Positions 22,839 to 30,571 of a stretch of 32,768 nt of DNA are shown here, in pieces. Source of the DNA: a virus; the IMG/VR virus record IMGVR_UViG_3300009149_007658, positions 1-32,768 of that record, one strand, 5' to 3'. A program made the position numbers and the translations under genes. Position 1 is the stretch's first letter. Each line of letters opens with the position of its first letter. A model generated the notes under the pieces. The model ran no database searches. It had not been told where the DNA came from and worked only from the letters and a program-made list of their open reading frames with translations.

Positions 22839-23788
22839 AAGTCGGATCATTTGTCTTTGCAACCGATCAGGGACTTGGTTATTTAGCTAAGTCTTTTTAC
22901 GATAATGACGTCGTGACTGATGTGATTATGGTGCAGCACGGAAGCCGTGAAAATCACGTAGATTGGTATCCGGGCGCCACGATCCTGCCCGCAAGCAAAC
23001 TCAAGATCATGCACGCCAAAGAATTCGTCCGAGAAATGGACGTGATGTTTTTCTTTGAGACGCCGTTTGATTGGAATATCCTTGAGTTTTGTCGCGAGGT
23101 GGGAACAAAAACCGTATTAATGCCCATGCACGAGTGCACGCCTAAGATCCTACCACAAACGCCTGATGTGTTCCTTTGCCCGTCCGCTTTAGAACTTGGG
23201 CTGTTTGGTGGCTCATTCATCCCCGTCCCGGTCGGGGTCCCGTGGTCTGAGCGACGTGTGGCCAAGCGGTTCGTACACAATGCCGGCAACGGGGGCCTGC
23301 TTGGGCGGAACGGCACAGACGTAGTCGTGAAGGCGATGGAGTACATCGAAAGTGACGCTGAAATAGTCATACGTTCCCAAGAGAAGATTGTGGGGTTGGA
23401 TCAGGAACCGGAACATGTCCCGGCCGATCAACTTTACGACGGTGATGTTTTTCTATTTCCTGAGAAATTTGACGGTTTATCCTTGCCACTTCAGGAGGCA
23501 TTTGCCTCGGGAATGCTTGTTATGGCCTTGGATCGATATCCGGTCAATACGTGGCTCCCGCGAGGGCCGTTACTCCAGGTTGAGCGGTACGAATCCAACA
23601 GCATCGCAAAGGGTTTCTACGAATTTGATGAGGCGATTGTGAGCCCAAAGAATGTTGCACGGTGGATTGATTCCTGGTACGGCCAAGAAATCGGCGATTT
23701 TTCGATGATGGGCAAGTGGTGGGGGCAGCAGAATTCTTGGGTGGAGCTTCGCCCCAAATATATTGAGTTTTTGGAGGCCATCGAATGA
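22835..23788 (+). CDS. Family 4-like glycosyltransferase (GT-B)
   Basis: The ATG overlaps the upstream stop (ATGA). The 317-residue protein has a C-terminal GT-B donor domain with VFLFPEKFDGLSLPLQEAF (205-223) and SGMLVMALD after it, matching the EX7E region of GT4 enzymes, although Asp (D213) stands where the first Glu is usual. The N-terminal half is reduced, with FFFETPFDWNILEF and LMPMHECTP. It would transfer a sugar with retention. The substituted first residue is a mild oddity. Confidence 0.75.
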   Translation: MKVGSFVFATDQGLGYLAKSFYDNDVVTDVIMVQHGSRENHVDWYPGATILPASKLKIMHAKEFVREMDVMFFFETPFDWNILEFCREVGTKTVLMPMHECTPKILPQTPDVFLCPSALELGLFGGSFIPVPVGVPWSERRVAKRFVHNAGNGGLLGRNGTDVVVKAMEYIESDAEIVIRSQEKIVGLDQEPEHVPADQLYDGDVFLFPEKFDGLSLPLQEAFASGMLVMALDRYPVNTWLPRGPLLQVERYESNSIAKGFYEFDEAIVSPKNVARWIDSWYGQEIGDFSMMGKWWGQQNSWVELRPKYIEFLEAIE

Positions 23789-23842
23789 AGGCTATAACGA
23801 GGGTCGCGCGGACGGGTCCGCTCGATGCAGAACGGGGCGAGC

Positions 23843-24751
23843 ATGAAAATTCTGTACGTCGGTAACCACAACCAACCCAATTCCAACGACGATGAGGGCG
23901 CTATTGCGTATTCCCTCGGCAAGGTACTCGGGCACGCTGTTGTGACAGCGGGCGAGGACATTCCCCAGGAACAGATATTGTCCCTGGCAGGTCAGTTTGA
24001 CTTGGTACTGTTCCACAAATGGGCTGATTTCGATACCATTGCCAAAATCAAAACGCGCAAAGCGTTTTGGTATTTCGATTTGGTTGATTACGATGACCCT
24101 GAAATCTTGCATAGGTGTCGGCTGCGCATGGCATGGATGGACCGCATGATGCCCCTGGTCGACATTGGGTTTTGTACGGACGGGGACTGGGTGCGAGCCA
24201 ATGCTTGTCACGGCAAACTTGTCCGGTTGACCCAGGGCGCTGATGAGAGATTCACCGGCCTGCGCCTGACTAATTCCCTTAAACGCAAGATACTCTTTAC
24301 TGGTATTAAAGACGGCGGAGTTGGCCGACGCGAGTTTGTTGATTTCCTGAAGGCGACATACGGACCCGCTTTACGGTGGATCAGAAACGGCACCCATCAG
24401 GAGAGCCTTGCCCAGGAAATAGCGGACGCGTCCATCGTGGCGGCGCCGGACCACCCAACTACAGATGATTACTGGAGTAACCGGGTTTACCTAACTCTCG
24501 GTTTTGGTGGATTTTTGATGCATCCCTATTGCGGGACCCTTGCCAATCATTATGTAGATGGGAAAGAGATTGTCCTTTACCGGGGACATGATGATTTTAA
24601 GAATAAAGCTAGCCACTACATGGGCCAGCCGGAACTCCGCGAGGCGATAGCTAAAGCCGGGCTGCGGCGGACCCTAAAGGAACATACTTATACTCACCGA
24701 TGCCAAACTTTGATAGAAATGGTGCAAAATGCCAAGACCTATAATGGATGA
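23843..24751 (+). CDS. CgeB-like glycosyltransferase (GT-B, Glyco_trans_1_2)
   Basis: I choose ATG 23843, preceded by GGGGCGAG; ATG 23825 in frame is the alternative. The 302-residue protein (counted from 23843) has YVGNHNQPNSNDDEGAI at the N-terminus and, at about 209-245, DDYWSNRVYLTLGFGGF followed by YVDGKEIVLYRG, the signature of CgeB-type spore maturation and phage GT-B enzymes. LRRTLKEHTYTHR closes the domain. It overlaps the next gene by 23 bases. A sugar-transfer role in glycan assembly is likely; donor and acceptor are unknown. Confidence 0.8.
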   Translation: MKILYVGNHNQPNSNDDEGAIAYSLGKVLGHAVVTAGEDIPQEQILSLAGQFDLVLFHKWADFDTIAKIKTRKAFWYFDLVDYDDPEILHRCRLRMAWMDRMMPLVDIGFCTDGDWVRANACHGKLVRLTQGADERFTGLRLTNSLKRKILFTGIKDGGVGRREFVDFLKATYGPALRWIRNGTHQESLAQEIADASIVAAPDHPTTDDYWSNRVYLTLGFGGFLMHPYCGTLANHYVDGKEIVLYRGHDDFKNKASHYMGQPELREAIAKAGLRRTLKEHTYTHRCQTLIEMVQNAKTYNG

Positions 24752-25244
24752 GAATTTTTGGCGTGATCGGCTGATGACCGCCGACGACAAGGGGGAACGG
24801 CACAAGGCCGTTTTTGAGTGCCCTATGTCGACATGGCGTAGCATTGAGGATGCCCACAGGCGGATTTTGGATAGGTTGGTAAAACCCGAAGATTCTATCC
24901 TTGACGTTGGTTGTGGCTGGGGGAGACTCCTTTGCCTATTGCCGGACTCATGGGCTGGTATTTACCATGGTTTGGATATCAGTCCTGATTTCGTGGAACT
25001 GGCCAGGGAAGAGCACGAGAGTCAATACTGGTTTTTTCAGATGGATATGCTTGAAATTCCTGAGAATGCAGGCCTGGAACGTGAGTATGATTGGGCGGTC
25101 GCTATCAGTATAAAGCCCATGATAATCCGTGAAGTCAGCCTTGAGGCGTGGCAAGAGCGGGAGGCGGCTATTCTGACCCGGGCAAAGAAAATTTTGTTTT
25201 TGGAATACGATGCGGACGATCCAGGTGCAATTAAGGAGCGATAG
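24729..25244 (+). CDS. Class I SAM-dependent methyltransferase
   Basis: The ATG at 24729 gives 171 residues; ATG 24744 is an alternative start that removes five residues, and neither has a strong ribosome site. SILDVGCGWGRLLCLLP (56-72) is a textbook motif I, YHGLDISPDFVELAREE the second strand and motif, and EYDWAVAISIKPMII the later region. The acceptor part is short. Placed between a GT-B enzyme and a dehydratase-like gene, it probably acts on a sugar or glycan. The stop overlaps the region of the next start. Confidence 0.8.
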   Translation: MPRPIMDENFWRDRLMTADDKGERHKAVFECPMSTWRSIEDAHRRILDRLVKPEDSILDVGCGWGRLLCLLPDSWAGIYHGLDISPDFVELAREEHESQYWFFQMDMLEIPENAGLEREYDWAVAISIKPMIIREVSLEAWQEREAAILTRAKKILFLEYDADDPGAIKER

Positions 25245-25246
25245 TG

Positions 25247-26233
25247 ATGAGGGAAAACCCGGGCAAGATTTATGACGCGAATGTCTGTGTCGTCGGCGGC
25301 GCAGGCTTTCTAGGGTCCCATCTGGTCAATCACTTGATCGAGGAGCGGCTCTGTAATGTGACCGTTGTCGATAATCTGACGGTCGGGCGGCGGGAGTTCA
25401 TTCATCCGGCAGCCCGGTTTGAGCACCACGATATCACCGGGAGCGAAACCCACCTCGCTAAATTTTTCAATGAACATCAGACCCAATTTGTGTTTAATTA
25501 TGCCGCCCACCCGTATATCCCGGTGTCGTACGACCGTCCGCTCCACGTATTCGAGACCAATGCAACGGGCGCCATGAAGGTGATTAACGGCGCCCAGGAA
25601 GCCCATTGCGAGGCGATCTTACAAGTATCGTCCGCCGAGATTTACGGAAGCGCAAAGTTGGGGGTCCTTAATGAGTCCTACCCAGTTGAGCCTCATTCGA
25701 CGTACGGGGTCGCCAAGGCGGCGGTCGATCAATATTGCCAAACATCGTGGAAAGAGCGGAACACTCGCGTGATCTCCATGAGGCAGTTTAATTGCGTAGG
25801 ACCCCGTGAAACCCACCCGTACGTGATTCCCGAAATCATCAGCCAAATCCACGTAGGCAAACGCGAGGGGATGTATTACCGGGTGGATCTCGGGAATAAT
25901 ACACATCGGGATTTCCTGGCTGCGGGCGACGCCGTCCGCATGGCGACCGAGTTGCTGGAGCATGGCGAGTTCGGCCAGGTCTACAATATGGGAAGTGAAT
26001 CCGCAGTTCAGATTTACGATCTGGCTTGTATGATAGGACGGCTAATGGGGCGGGATTGTGTAGTCCGCAAGGATGAAACGCGGGTGCGGCCGTGGGAAAT
26101 CTGGTATTTGATGAGTGATAACACTAAACTTTACGATACCATCGCATATCGGCCACAAATGGGTTTGGAGGATTCGTTGGAGTTGACAATCGAGGATTTC
26201 CATCGAAATGGGGATAAGTGGGTTTGGCAATAG
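25247..26233 (+). CDS. NDP-sugar 4,6-dehydratase-like SDR
   Basis: ATG 25247 has AAGGAG eight bases upstream and is preferred over GTG 25244. The 328-residue extended SDR has GGAGFLGSHL (17-26), QVSSAEIYG (126-134) and the catalytic Y153/K157 in STYGVAK. The Glu in SSAEIYG stands at the general-base position of the TDE/TSE triad of 4,6-dehydratases, in contrast to the GalE-like SDR of this island. RQFNCVGPRE and NNTHRDFLAAGDAVRM complete the family pattern. It would give a 4-keto-6-deoxy sugar, the substrate type of DegT aminotransferases, whose gene follows. An epimerase function cannot be excluded. Confidence 0.75.
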   Translation: MRENPGKIYDANVCVVGGAGFLGSHLVNHLIEERLCNVTVVDNLTVGRREFIHPAARFEHHDITGSETHLAKFFNEHQTQFVFNYAAHPYIPVSYDRPLHVFETNATGAMKVINGAQEAHCEAILQVSSAEIYGSAKLGVLNESYPVEPHSTYGVAKAAVDQYCQTSWKERNTRVISMRQFNCVGPRETHPYVIPEIISQIHVGKREGMYYRVDLGNNTHRDFLAAGDAVRMATELLEHGEFGQVYNMGSESAVQIYDLACMIGRLMGRDCVVRKDETRVRPWEIWYLMSDNTKLYDTIAYRPQMGLEDSLELTIEDFHRNGDKWVWQ

Positions 26234-26242
26234 GAGAGAGAG

Positions 26243-26476
26243 ATGGATGTAAAAGACGGACAGACCTGTGGCACTTGTGGTTTGTGTCATGCGGCGAATG
26301 ATAAGTTGGGTACGTGCCGAATGGACCCGCCAAATTTGATGTTCCTCCCAAAACCGGCGAATGTGACTACCGGCGCGGGACCGCAGATGCAGCCAACGAC
26401 GATTTACCCGACTGTCGATATCACCGATGTGGGATGCGGGAGGCATACACAACGTGCAGACCTACGAAGAACTTGA
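26243..26476 (+). CDS. Small zinc-binding-type cysteine protein
   Basis: AGGAGAGAGAG precedes the ATG; 77 residues. TCGTCGLC, then GTCRMDPP and DVGCGRH give a CxxCxxC...C...C pattern with a terminal His. This matches a group of small phage proteins with CGTC...C...PP...CGxH that look like metal-binding knuckles. It overlaps the aminotransferase gene in another frame. Function is unknown; a redox or assembly helper role is conceivable. Confidence 0.65.
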   Translation: MDVKDGQTCGTCGLCHAANDKLGTCRMDPPNLMFLPKPANVTTGAGPQMQPTTIYPTVDITDVGCGRHTQRADLRRT

Positions 26477-27434
26477 GGTCGCATGGGCTGAATTTAACGG
26501 CTTAGACCCCGCTGGAATGGTTGTCTGTTCTAGCGGGTCTTCTGCTTTGCACCTCGCCGCGACTATTGCTCCCGGGCAAGCCCGGTGGCCGTCACGACCG
26601 CCTGTCGCGATTATGCCCGATTACACCATGGTGGCGTGTCCCCGGGCGGCGGCCATGGCCGGCATGATCCCCGTTTTCATGGATTGTGGTGATGATTTAC
26701 TATCGACAGACAGGGATATCCGCGAAACCAATCCAGCCTTCAGGAATACCAGGGTATTTATGCCCGTCCATATTTACGGGCGGCAGGTTGATATAGGAAT
26801 CTTTGTTGGCGTTGCGAGGGTACTGGGGGCGGCCGTCATCGAGGATATGTCCGAAATTCACGGGGTTAATCCTCATCCGGATACGGACGCCGCGTGCTGG
26901 TCGTTTTACCTCAATAAAATCATTGCGGGTGAAGAGGGCGGCGCCGTCTACTTCAGAGACCCCGAAAAAGCTATCTTGGCTAGAAGCCTTCGCTCGATGG
27001 GTTTTACCGACGCTCACGACTTTATGCACGTCCCGGGCGGGTTTAACTACCGAATGTCCAATGCCCACGCAGGGTTAGTTTTGTGTAGTCTAAGGGACTA
27101 CCCTACAATGTTGGCCGGGCGTCGATACAACGAATCAGTCTACGATTCGCTGGTGCCACTCGAATGGCAAATGCCTCCACGGGCGGCGCCGTGGGTCTAT
27201 GATATTCGGTTGCCCTTCCCTGACATGGTTGACGAGGTCGTGCGTGCGATTCCGGGAGCAAGGCACGGGTTCAAGCCTATGCGGATGCAACCTGAATTCT
27301 TAGAGGCGGGATATAGGGACACGAACGCATTTCGCATGTCGCAACAAATCATGTACCTGCCGCTTGGTCCCGAAATTCACAAAAACCGTATCTGCGAAAT
27401 GGTTGAAACGCTAAAGCGAACCATCGGCGCATAA
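26454..27434 (+). CDS. DegT/DnrJ/EryC1/StrS-type sugar aminotransferase
   Basis: I prefer GTG 26454 with GGGAGG ten bases upstream; ATG 26427 in frame, deeper inside the previous gene, is the alternative. In the 326-residue protein, CSSGSSALHLA (25-35) is the cofactor phosphate-binding loop, VIEDMSEIHG (128-137) has the Asp that pairs with the pyridine nitrogen, and SFYLNKIIAGEEGG (150-163) contains the PLP-linking K155. These enzymes aminate 4-keto (or 3-keto) NDP-sugars. Together with the upstream dehydratase-like and GNAT genes it could give an acetamido-deoxy sugar. It is the last gene before a terminator. Confidence 0.85.
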   Translation: MQTYEELEVAWAEFNGLDPAGMVVCSSGSSALHLAATIAPGQARWPSRPPVAIMPDYTMVACPRAAAMAGMIPVFMDCGDDLLSTDRDIRETNPAFRNTRVFMPVHIYGRQVDIGIFVGVARVLGAAVIEDMSEIHGVNPHPDTDAACWSFYLNKIIAGEEGGAVYFRDPEKAILARSLRSMGFTDAHDFMHVPGGFNYRMSNAHAGLVLCSLRDYPTMLAGRRYNESVYDSLVPLEWQMPPRAAPWVYDIRLPFPDMVDEVVRAIPGARHGFKPMRMQPEFLEAGYRDTNAFRMSQQIMYLPLGPEIHKNRICEMVETLKRTIGA

Positions 27435-27438
27435 ATAG

Positions 27439-27508
27439 CCCCGACCCAGTACTCACTAATAACCACTCGCTCCGGTTGGTAGTGCTGGGATCGGGGTTTA
27501 TTTTTCTT
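27439..27508 (+). terminator. Rho-independent terminator closing the late/glycosylation operon
   Basis: CCCCGACCCAG (27439-27449) pairs with CTGGG (27485-27489) and TCGGGG (27491-27496), leaving a one-base bulge at A27490. A T-rich tract (27497-27508) follows. It lies just after the aminotransferase stop and is the first clear terminator since the one after the capsid gene. Confidence 0.8.
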
Positions 27509-27644
27509 CGAAGCCTGTCGGCATTTCTGTGACTTTGTTCCGGTGGACTATAGACCCTTTTATCGGCCTCAGTCGCGGGATTTCTCTTCCTGGACCTGTC
27601 CATCTTATCGGTACCACTCGCCGGTAATACTTATCGGAATTAGC
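27509..27644. other. Intergenic stretch without a recognised gene
   Basis: Between the terminator and the first promoter cassette I see no ORF with a convincing start or codon pattern, and no tRNA-like fold. With the terminator and promoter it forms a gene-free gap of about 290 bases that separates the late operon from the small-ORF region. Confidence 0.6.
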
Positions 27645-27698
27645 TTGACGGAACTCTGATACTCCGCTAAGCTTCAAGAGCGGTGGGGAGGCCCCGCT
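27645..27698 (+). promoter_or_regulatory. Promoter-hairpin cassette, copy A
   Basis: A -35-like TTGACG (27645-27650), a 17-base spacer ending CTCCGC, and TAAGCT (27668-27673) in -10 position are followed by a GC-rich hairpin (27679-27698) in the predicted leader. The DUF2061 gene follows. The same cassette is repeated further right. Confidence 0.65.
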
Positions 27699-27728
27699 GC
27701 CTGAACGACCTGCGAAAAGGAGTTTCCC

Positions 27729-27917
27729 ATGAAATTACTCTGGAAATCACTGAGCTACCGAGCGATCTCACTTGCCATCACCTCGACGGCGGCCTTCGCT
27801 GTCACCGGTTCATTATCTATGGCCATGTCCCTTGGCGGCGGTGATGCCCTTGTCAAGATCGTCGCCTATGCCTTGCACGAGAAAGCCTGGGAGGGCGCCG
27901 GCACGGCGACCGCCTGA
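27729..27917 (+). CDS. DUF2061 small membrane protein
   Basis: The 62-residue protein follows AAAAGGAG. LWKSLSYRAISLAITSTAAF, then a second hydrophobic stretch (VTGSLSMAMSLGGGDALVKI) and YALHEKAWEGAG fit DUF2061, whose members have a K(S/T)(I/L)SYRxI start, two membrane helices and a LHExxW end. It would sit in the host inner membrane. DUF2061 has no established function. In phages, small membrane proteins can alter host uptake or lysis timing, but nothing here shows that. Confidence 0.75.
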   Translation: MKLLWKSLSYRAISLAITSTAAFAVTGSLSMAMSLGGGDALVKIVAYALHEKAWEGAGTATA

Positions 27918-27940
27918 TCCCTAACCCCGGAGGTGACACT

Positions 27941-28186
27941 ATGACGTGGAATAAAACGACAATCGCCAATATTTGGAAATGGGCGCCCAATCCGGGCCAC
28001 CTCTGGCCCCGTGATTTTAAGTGGGTGAAGATAGCTTCATCGACATGCCCCTCTGATGAGGCGGCCGAGGCCTGGCTGAATAAGGAAGCCAAAGATCGCG
28101 GTCACGAAATTGATGAAGACGGAACTACCAAAAACGGCTCTGAATTTCTTTATGAGTACGATTTCGTTCACGATAATGAGGACTGA
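27941..28186 (+). CDS. Hypothetical small protein
   Basis: GGAGG stands six bases or so before the ATG. The 81-residue product is soluble and acidic toward the C-terminus, Trp-rich in the first half (WNKTTIANIWKWAPNPGHLWP) and ends DFVHDNED. No family is recognised. It belongs to a row of small ORFs with strong ribosome sites, typical of phage early or accessory regions. Confidence 0.6.
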   Translation: MTWNKTTIANIWKWAPNPGHLWPRDFKWVKIASSTCPSDEAAEAWLNKEAKDRGHEIDEDGTTKNGSEFLYEYDFVHDNED

Positions 28187-28187
28187 C

Positions 28188-28487
28188 ATGACAAAATTTA
28201 CGCTGATTAGCCGTAAAGAGGAATCGGACAACATACGATTCGAATTCAAAACCGAGACCGGCGAAGAAATAGTTCTCAAAATTTACGACCCCGACCGGAA
28301 TGAGGATCTTGGGTATCCCCGGGAATTCATGACGGGTAATGTGATCTGGGACCGAGACAATTGGTTTGCGGGTAATAATCTCGACAATTATGGCCACGGT
28401 CCTGGAATCGATTTTACGGGCTCGCCCCTGGAGTATTGTGAGTATTTTTGGAATGATTTTAATTCCAGTAGAAAGTCCACGACCTGA
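28188..28487 (+). CDS. Hypothetical small protein
   Basis: The ATG at 28188 lies one base after the upstream stop, with GAGGAC before it; the upstream in-frame part overlaps the previous gene. The 99-residue product begins MTKFTLISRKEESDN and contains FKTETGEEIVLKIYDPD, which reads as beta strands, then an aromatic, Asp/Asn-rich second half. No family is recognised. Probable translational coupling with the previous ORF suggests a shared role. Confidence 0.6.
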   Translation: MTKFTLISRKEESDNIRFEFKTETGEEIVLKIYDPDRNEDLGYPREFMTGNVIWDRDNWFAGNNLDNYGHGPGIDFTGSPLEYCEYFWNDFNSSRKSTT

Positions 28488-28545
28488 TGCCGATTAACAA
28501 GTAGACGAGCGTAATTTACTAACCCCCGTACCAAGGAGAAGACAA

Positions 28546-29562
28546 ATGGTTGCTGACATCACAACACGAGCGGACGGAACAGCCGAAGCGGCATTCGCCA
28601 TGCAACCCGCCTGGCACGATCTCGGGGTGGTCGACACCGACCCCGACAAACTGACAAGCAAGGAGTTTTTCACGGCTGCCCAGCTTGACTGGAAAGTGAA
28701 GCAACAAAAGATGTGGGTCGGCGACGATTCATGGACGGTAGTCGAGGCGCCGGACAGCCTGGCAAATGTCCGCGAGGACAACGGGTTCATTCTTGGGTAT
28801 GTTTCGCCGCATTACAAGATTGTTCAGAACAATGAGGCGTTCGAATTTTTGGATAGCCTTCACGAGGACAGGGAACTCGATTACGAATCCGCGTTCAGCC
28901 TACGGGGGGGCAAGGAAGTGGTCGTGACCGCCAGGCTCCCCAAAGTTGATGAAATCGTCCAAGGGGACGAACTCCAACGGTACGTTCTCATGGGTCTGAA
29001 TCACGGCGGCACGGCGGCGATCTGGTTCGGGGTGACTTCGGTTCGGACGGTTTGCTCGAACACGTATGCCCTGGCCCTGGCCGAAGGCGACTGCAAGGAG
29101 CTGAGTATTCGCCACAGCGGGAACGTGAAGGACAGCCTGGATAGAGCCCGGGCGATCCTGAACCTCGCCAACACGATGCACGATGACCATGTCGAGGTTT
29201 GCCGGGGCCTTGCGGGGATCAACATGTCCGACGAAATGTGGGACAAATACCTCGACATCATGTGTCCCCGGATGCCCCAGGAGGACCCCGACTGGACGCC
29301 GCTTCGCGACCGGCGCGTGGTGGAAACCCGGACGGCCATCGAAGAGTGCTACCACAACGAACGGCAGACGATGCCCGGGGTCGAAGGGACTGCTTGGGCG
29401 GCGTTCAACGCCATTACGGAACACATTGACCACCTACCGCGACGCGGGGCGACCCGGGCGCAGAAGGCCGAAGCCCGGTTCAATGTGACCCAGTACGGAC
29501 CGGGCCGTGACCAGAAGGAACGGGCGATGCAGGCGATCCTTCGCCTGACCTTGGCCAGCTAA
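28546..29562 (+). CDS. DUF932 / TIGR03299 phage-plasmid protein
   Basis: AAGGAGAAGAC precedes the ATG; 338 residues. AMQPAWHDLGVV near the start, FILGYVSPHYKIVQNNEAFEFLDSL-type residues at about 81-105, GGKEVVVTARLP, LMGLNHGGTAAIWFGVTSVRTVCSNT and the terminal region match the DUF932 family of phage and plasmid proteins. Length agrees with the family. Members are common in temperate and virulent phages, but their biochemical role is not established. It is followed by a terminator and is the longest gene of the small-ORF region. Confidence 0.85.
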   Translation: MVADITTRADGTAEAAFAMQPAWHDLGVVDTDPDKLTSKEFFTAAQLDWKVKQQKMWVGDDSWTVVEAPDSLANVREDNGFILGYVSPHYKIVQNNEAFEFLDSLHEDRELDYESAFSLRGGKEVVVTARLPKVDEIVQGDELQRYVLMGLNHGGTAAIWFGVTSVRTVCSNTYALALAEGDCKELSIRHSGNVKDSLDRARAILNLANTMHDDHVEVCRGLAGINMSDEMWDKYLDIMCPRMPQEDPDWTPLRDRRVVETRTAIEECYHNERQTMPGVEGTAWAAFNAITEHIDHLPRRGATRAQKAEARFNVTQYGPGRDQKERAMQAILRLTLAS

Positions 29563-29576
29563 CGAAGATGGCAGAA

Positions 29577-29612
29577 AACGGCTCGGACACCGCAAGGATC
29601 CGGGCCGTTTTT
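29577..29612 (+). terminator. Rho-independent terminator after the DUF932 gene
   Basis: AACGGCTCGGA (29577-29587) pairs with TCCGGGCCGTT (29599-29609) over 11 bp with one wobble, with an 11-base loop, and runs into five Ts (29608-29612). Confidence 0.85.
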
Positions 29613-29637
29613 GCGTTGGTAATGTTCGGAATTGTCC

Positions 29638-29693
29638 TGGACGAGACTCTGAACCTTTGCTAAGCTTCAAGTACGAGAGGGGGTGGCCCCCTC
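29638..29693 (+). promoter_or_regulatory. Promoter-hairpin cassette, copy B
   Basis: TGGACG (29638-29643), a 17-base spacer and TAAGCT (29661-29666) are followed by the hairpin GAGGGGG (29677-29683), loop TGG, CCCCCTC (29687-29693). It lies just after a terminator and before the ORF at 29721, as expected for a promoter. Confidence 0.75.
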
Positions 29694-29720
29694 CGCCTGG
29701 CCCGAGCTGAAAGGGACATC

Positions 29721-30038
29721 ATGAGCATTAAAAAGACTACGTTTACCGAGTTTGCTGAATCCAAACTAGCCGAGGCAGATGCCCTCGTGTTTTTGGGCTG
29801 TGGGGGCGATCTTAAGAAATGGGTCAGCGGCATCAGCGGCATCCTCACCGAGGAAAACATCATGAAGCCGGACTCCGAATGGTTCGTTCTGAAAACGACG
29901 GGCGGCCGAACTGATCTGGTTTGCCCCCTGAACGACACGGTGAACCTCGCCAAACTCGCCATGTGGCGCCTCCGCTTCGGTGACTGCTCTTGGTGGAGTG
30001 ACTACGCGGTGAACTACGCTGACCACCACGCCGCATAA
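29721..30038 (+). CDS. Hypothetical small protein driven by cassette B
   Basis: AAAGGGACATC precedes the ATG; 105 residues. The N-terminal half is helical (TTFTEFAESKLAEADALVFLG), with a Gly-rich turn GCGGDLKKW, and the C-terminal part is Trp/Asp-rich (FGDCSWWSDYAVNYADHHAA). I recognise no family. It is first in a short unit after the promoter cassette. Confidence 0.6.
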   Translation: MSIKKTTFTEFAESKLAEADALVFLGCGGDLKKWVSGISGILTEENIMKPDSEWFVLKTTGGRTDLVCPLNDTVNLAKLAMWRLRFGDCSWWSDYAVNYADHHAA

Positions 30039-30055
30039 CCTCAGAAAGGGAAATC

Positions 30056-30289
30056 ATGAAAATCACAATTGAACATTGCCGGTATGCCCCGAAATGGGAA
30101 ACACTCAATAAGATGCTAAAGGAAGTTTTGGCCGATCCCGACGGCAGACTTTCCAAGATTGACCGTGTGGACGGCGGTGTCGATTATCACGCCACAGGCA
30201 GGTACAACCTAGAATGGGATGATCGCAGAAGCCATGCCGTGTTGCCGATCACTTTGGTCTGCGTCCCGGTTGGAAAAAGTTCGGAATGA
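30056..30289 (+). CDS. Hypothetical small protein ending in GKSSE
   Basis: AGAAAGGGAAATC precedes the ATG; 77 residues. KITIEHCRYAPKWETLNKML suggests a strand and helix; the C-terminal part reads as strands (SHAVLPITLVCVPVG). The last codons and the stop lie in the conserved upstream part of promoter cassette C, so it ends GKSSE exactly like the unrelated ORF at 30870. No family is recognised. Confidence 0.6.
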   Translation: MKITIEHCRYAPKWETLNKMLKEVLADPDGRLSKIDRVDGGVDYHATGRYNLEWDDRRSHAVLPITLVCVPVGKSSE

Positions 30290-30292
30290 TCC

Positions 30293-30351
30293 TGGACAAT
30301 ACTCTGAACCTTTGCTAAGCTTCAAGAGCGGGAGGGGGTGGCCCCTCCGCT
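30293..30351 (+). promoter_or_regulatory. Promoter-hairpin cassette, copy C
   Basis: TGGACA (30293-30298; 5 of 6 with TTGACA), a 17-base spacer and TAAGCT (30316-30321) are followed by a 10-bp hairpin, AGCGG/CCGCT plus AGGGG/CCCCT with one bulged G (30327-30351). Confidence 0.75.
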
Positions 30352-30374
30352 TGGCCCCGAACGAAAGGTTTCAA

Positions 30375-30539
30375 ATGAGTGCCTACGAACTGGCTGGCGA
30401 ACTTCTGGCTGCGGGTTGGCCCAAAAGTCGCAAGCTCGTCATTCTGGCGGCGCGGTTCTACAAGGGCCTGGAAACGCTTGAGTCGCTCAAGCGGTACCTC
30501 AGCACTAGCGATGTTCTTTACATCGCGAAAATGCGGTAA
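30375..30539 (+). CDS. Hypothetical 54-residue protein driven by cassette C
   Basis: GAAAGGTTTCAA precedes the ATG at 30375; longer versions of this frame run back through the promoter cassette and are not credible. The product is helical and basic: SAYELAGELLAAGWPKSRKL, then ILAARFYKG and YLSTSDVLYIAKMR. No family is recognised. It looks like a small, single-domain helical protein. Confidence 0.5.
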   Translation: MSAYELAGELLAAGWPKSRKLVILAARFYKGLETLESLKRYLSTSDVLYIAKMR

Positions 30540-30571
30540 CCGGACGCCTGTTTTTCATGAAAGGGATAAAA

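Noticed and set aside
27349-27603. Minus-strand open frame across the terminator region
   Set aside because: It runs through the end of the aminotransferase gene and the terminator hairpin, is basic and low in pattern, and has no good start.
27509-27644. Possible tRNA or small RNA gene in the gap after the late operon
   Set aside because: I could not fold a cloverleaf or find conserved tRNA arms; no other RNA family was recognised.
28900-29433. Minus-strand open frame opposite the DUF932 gene
   Set aside because: The + strand product matches a known family over its whole length; the antisense frame has no support.
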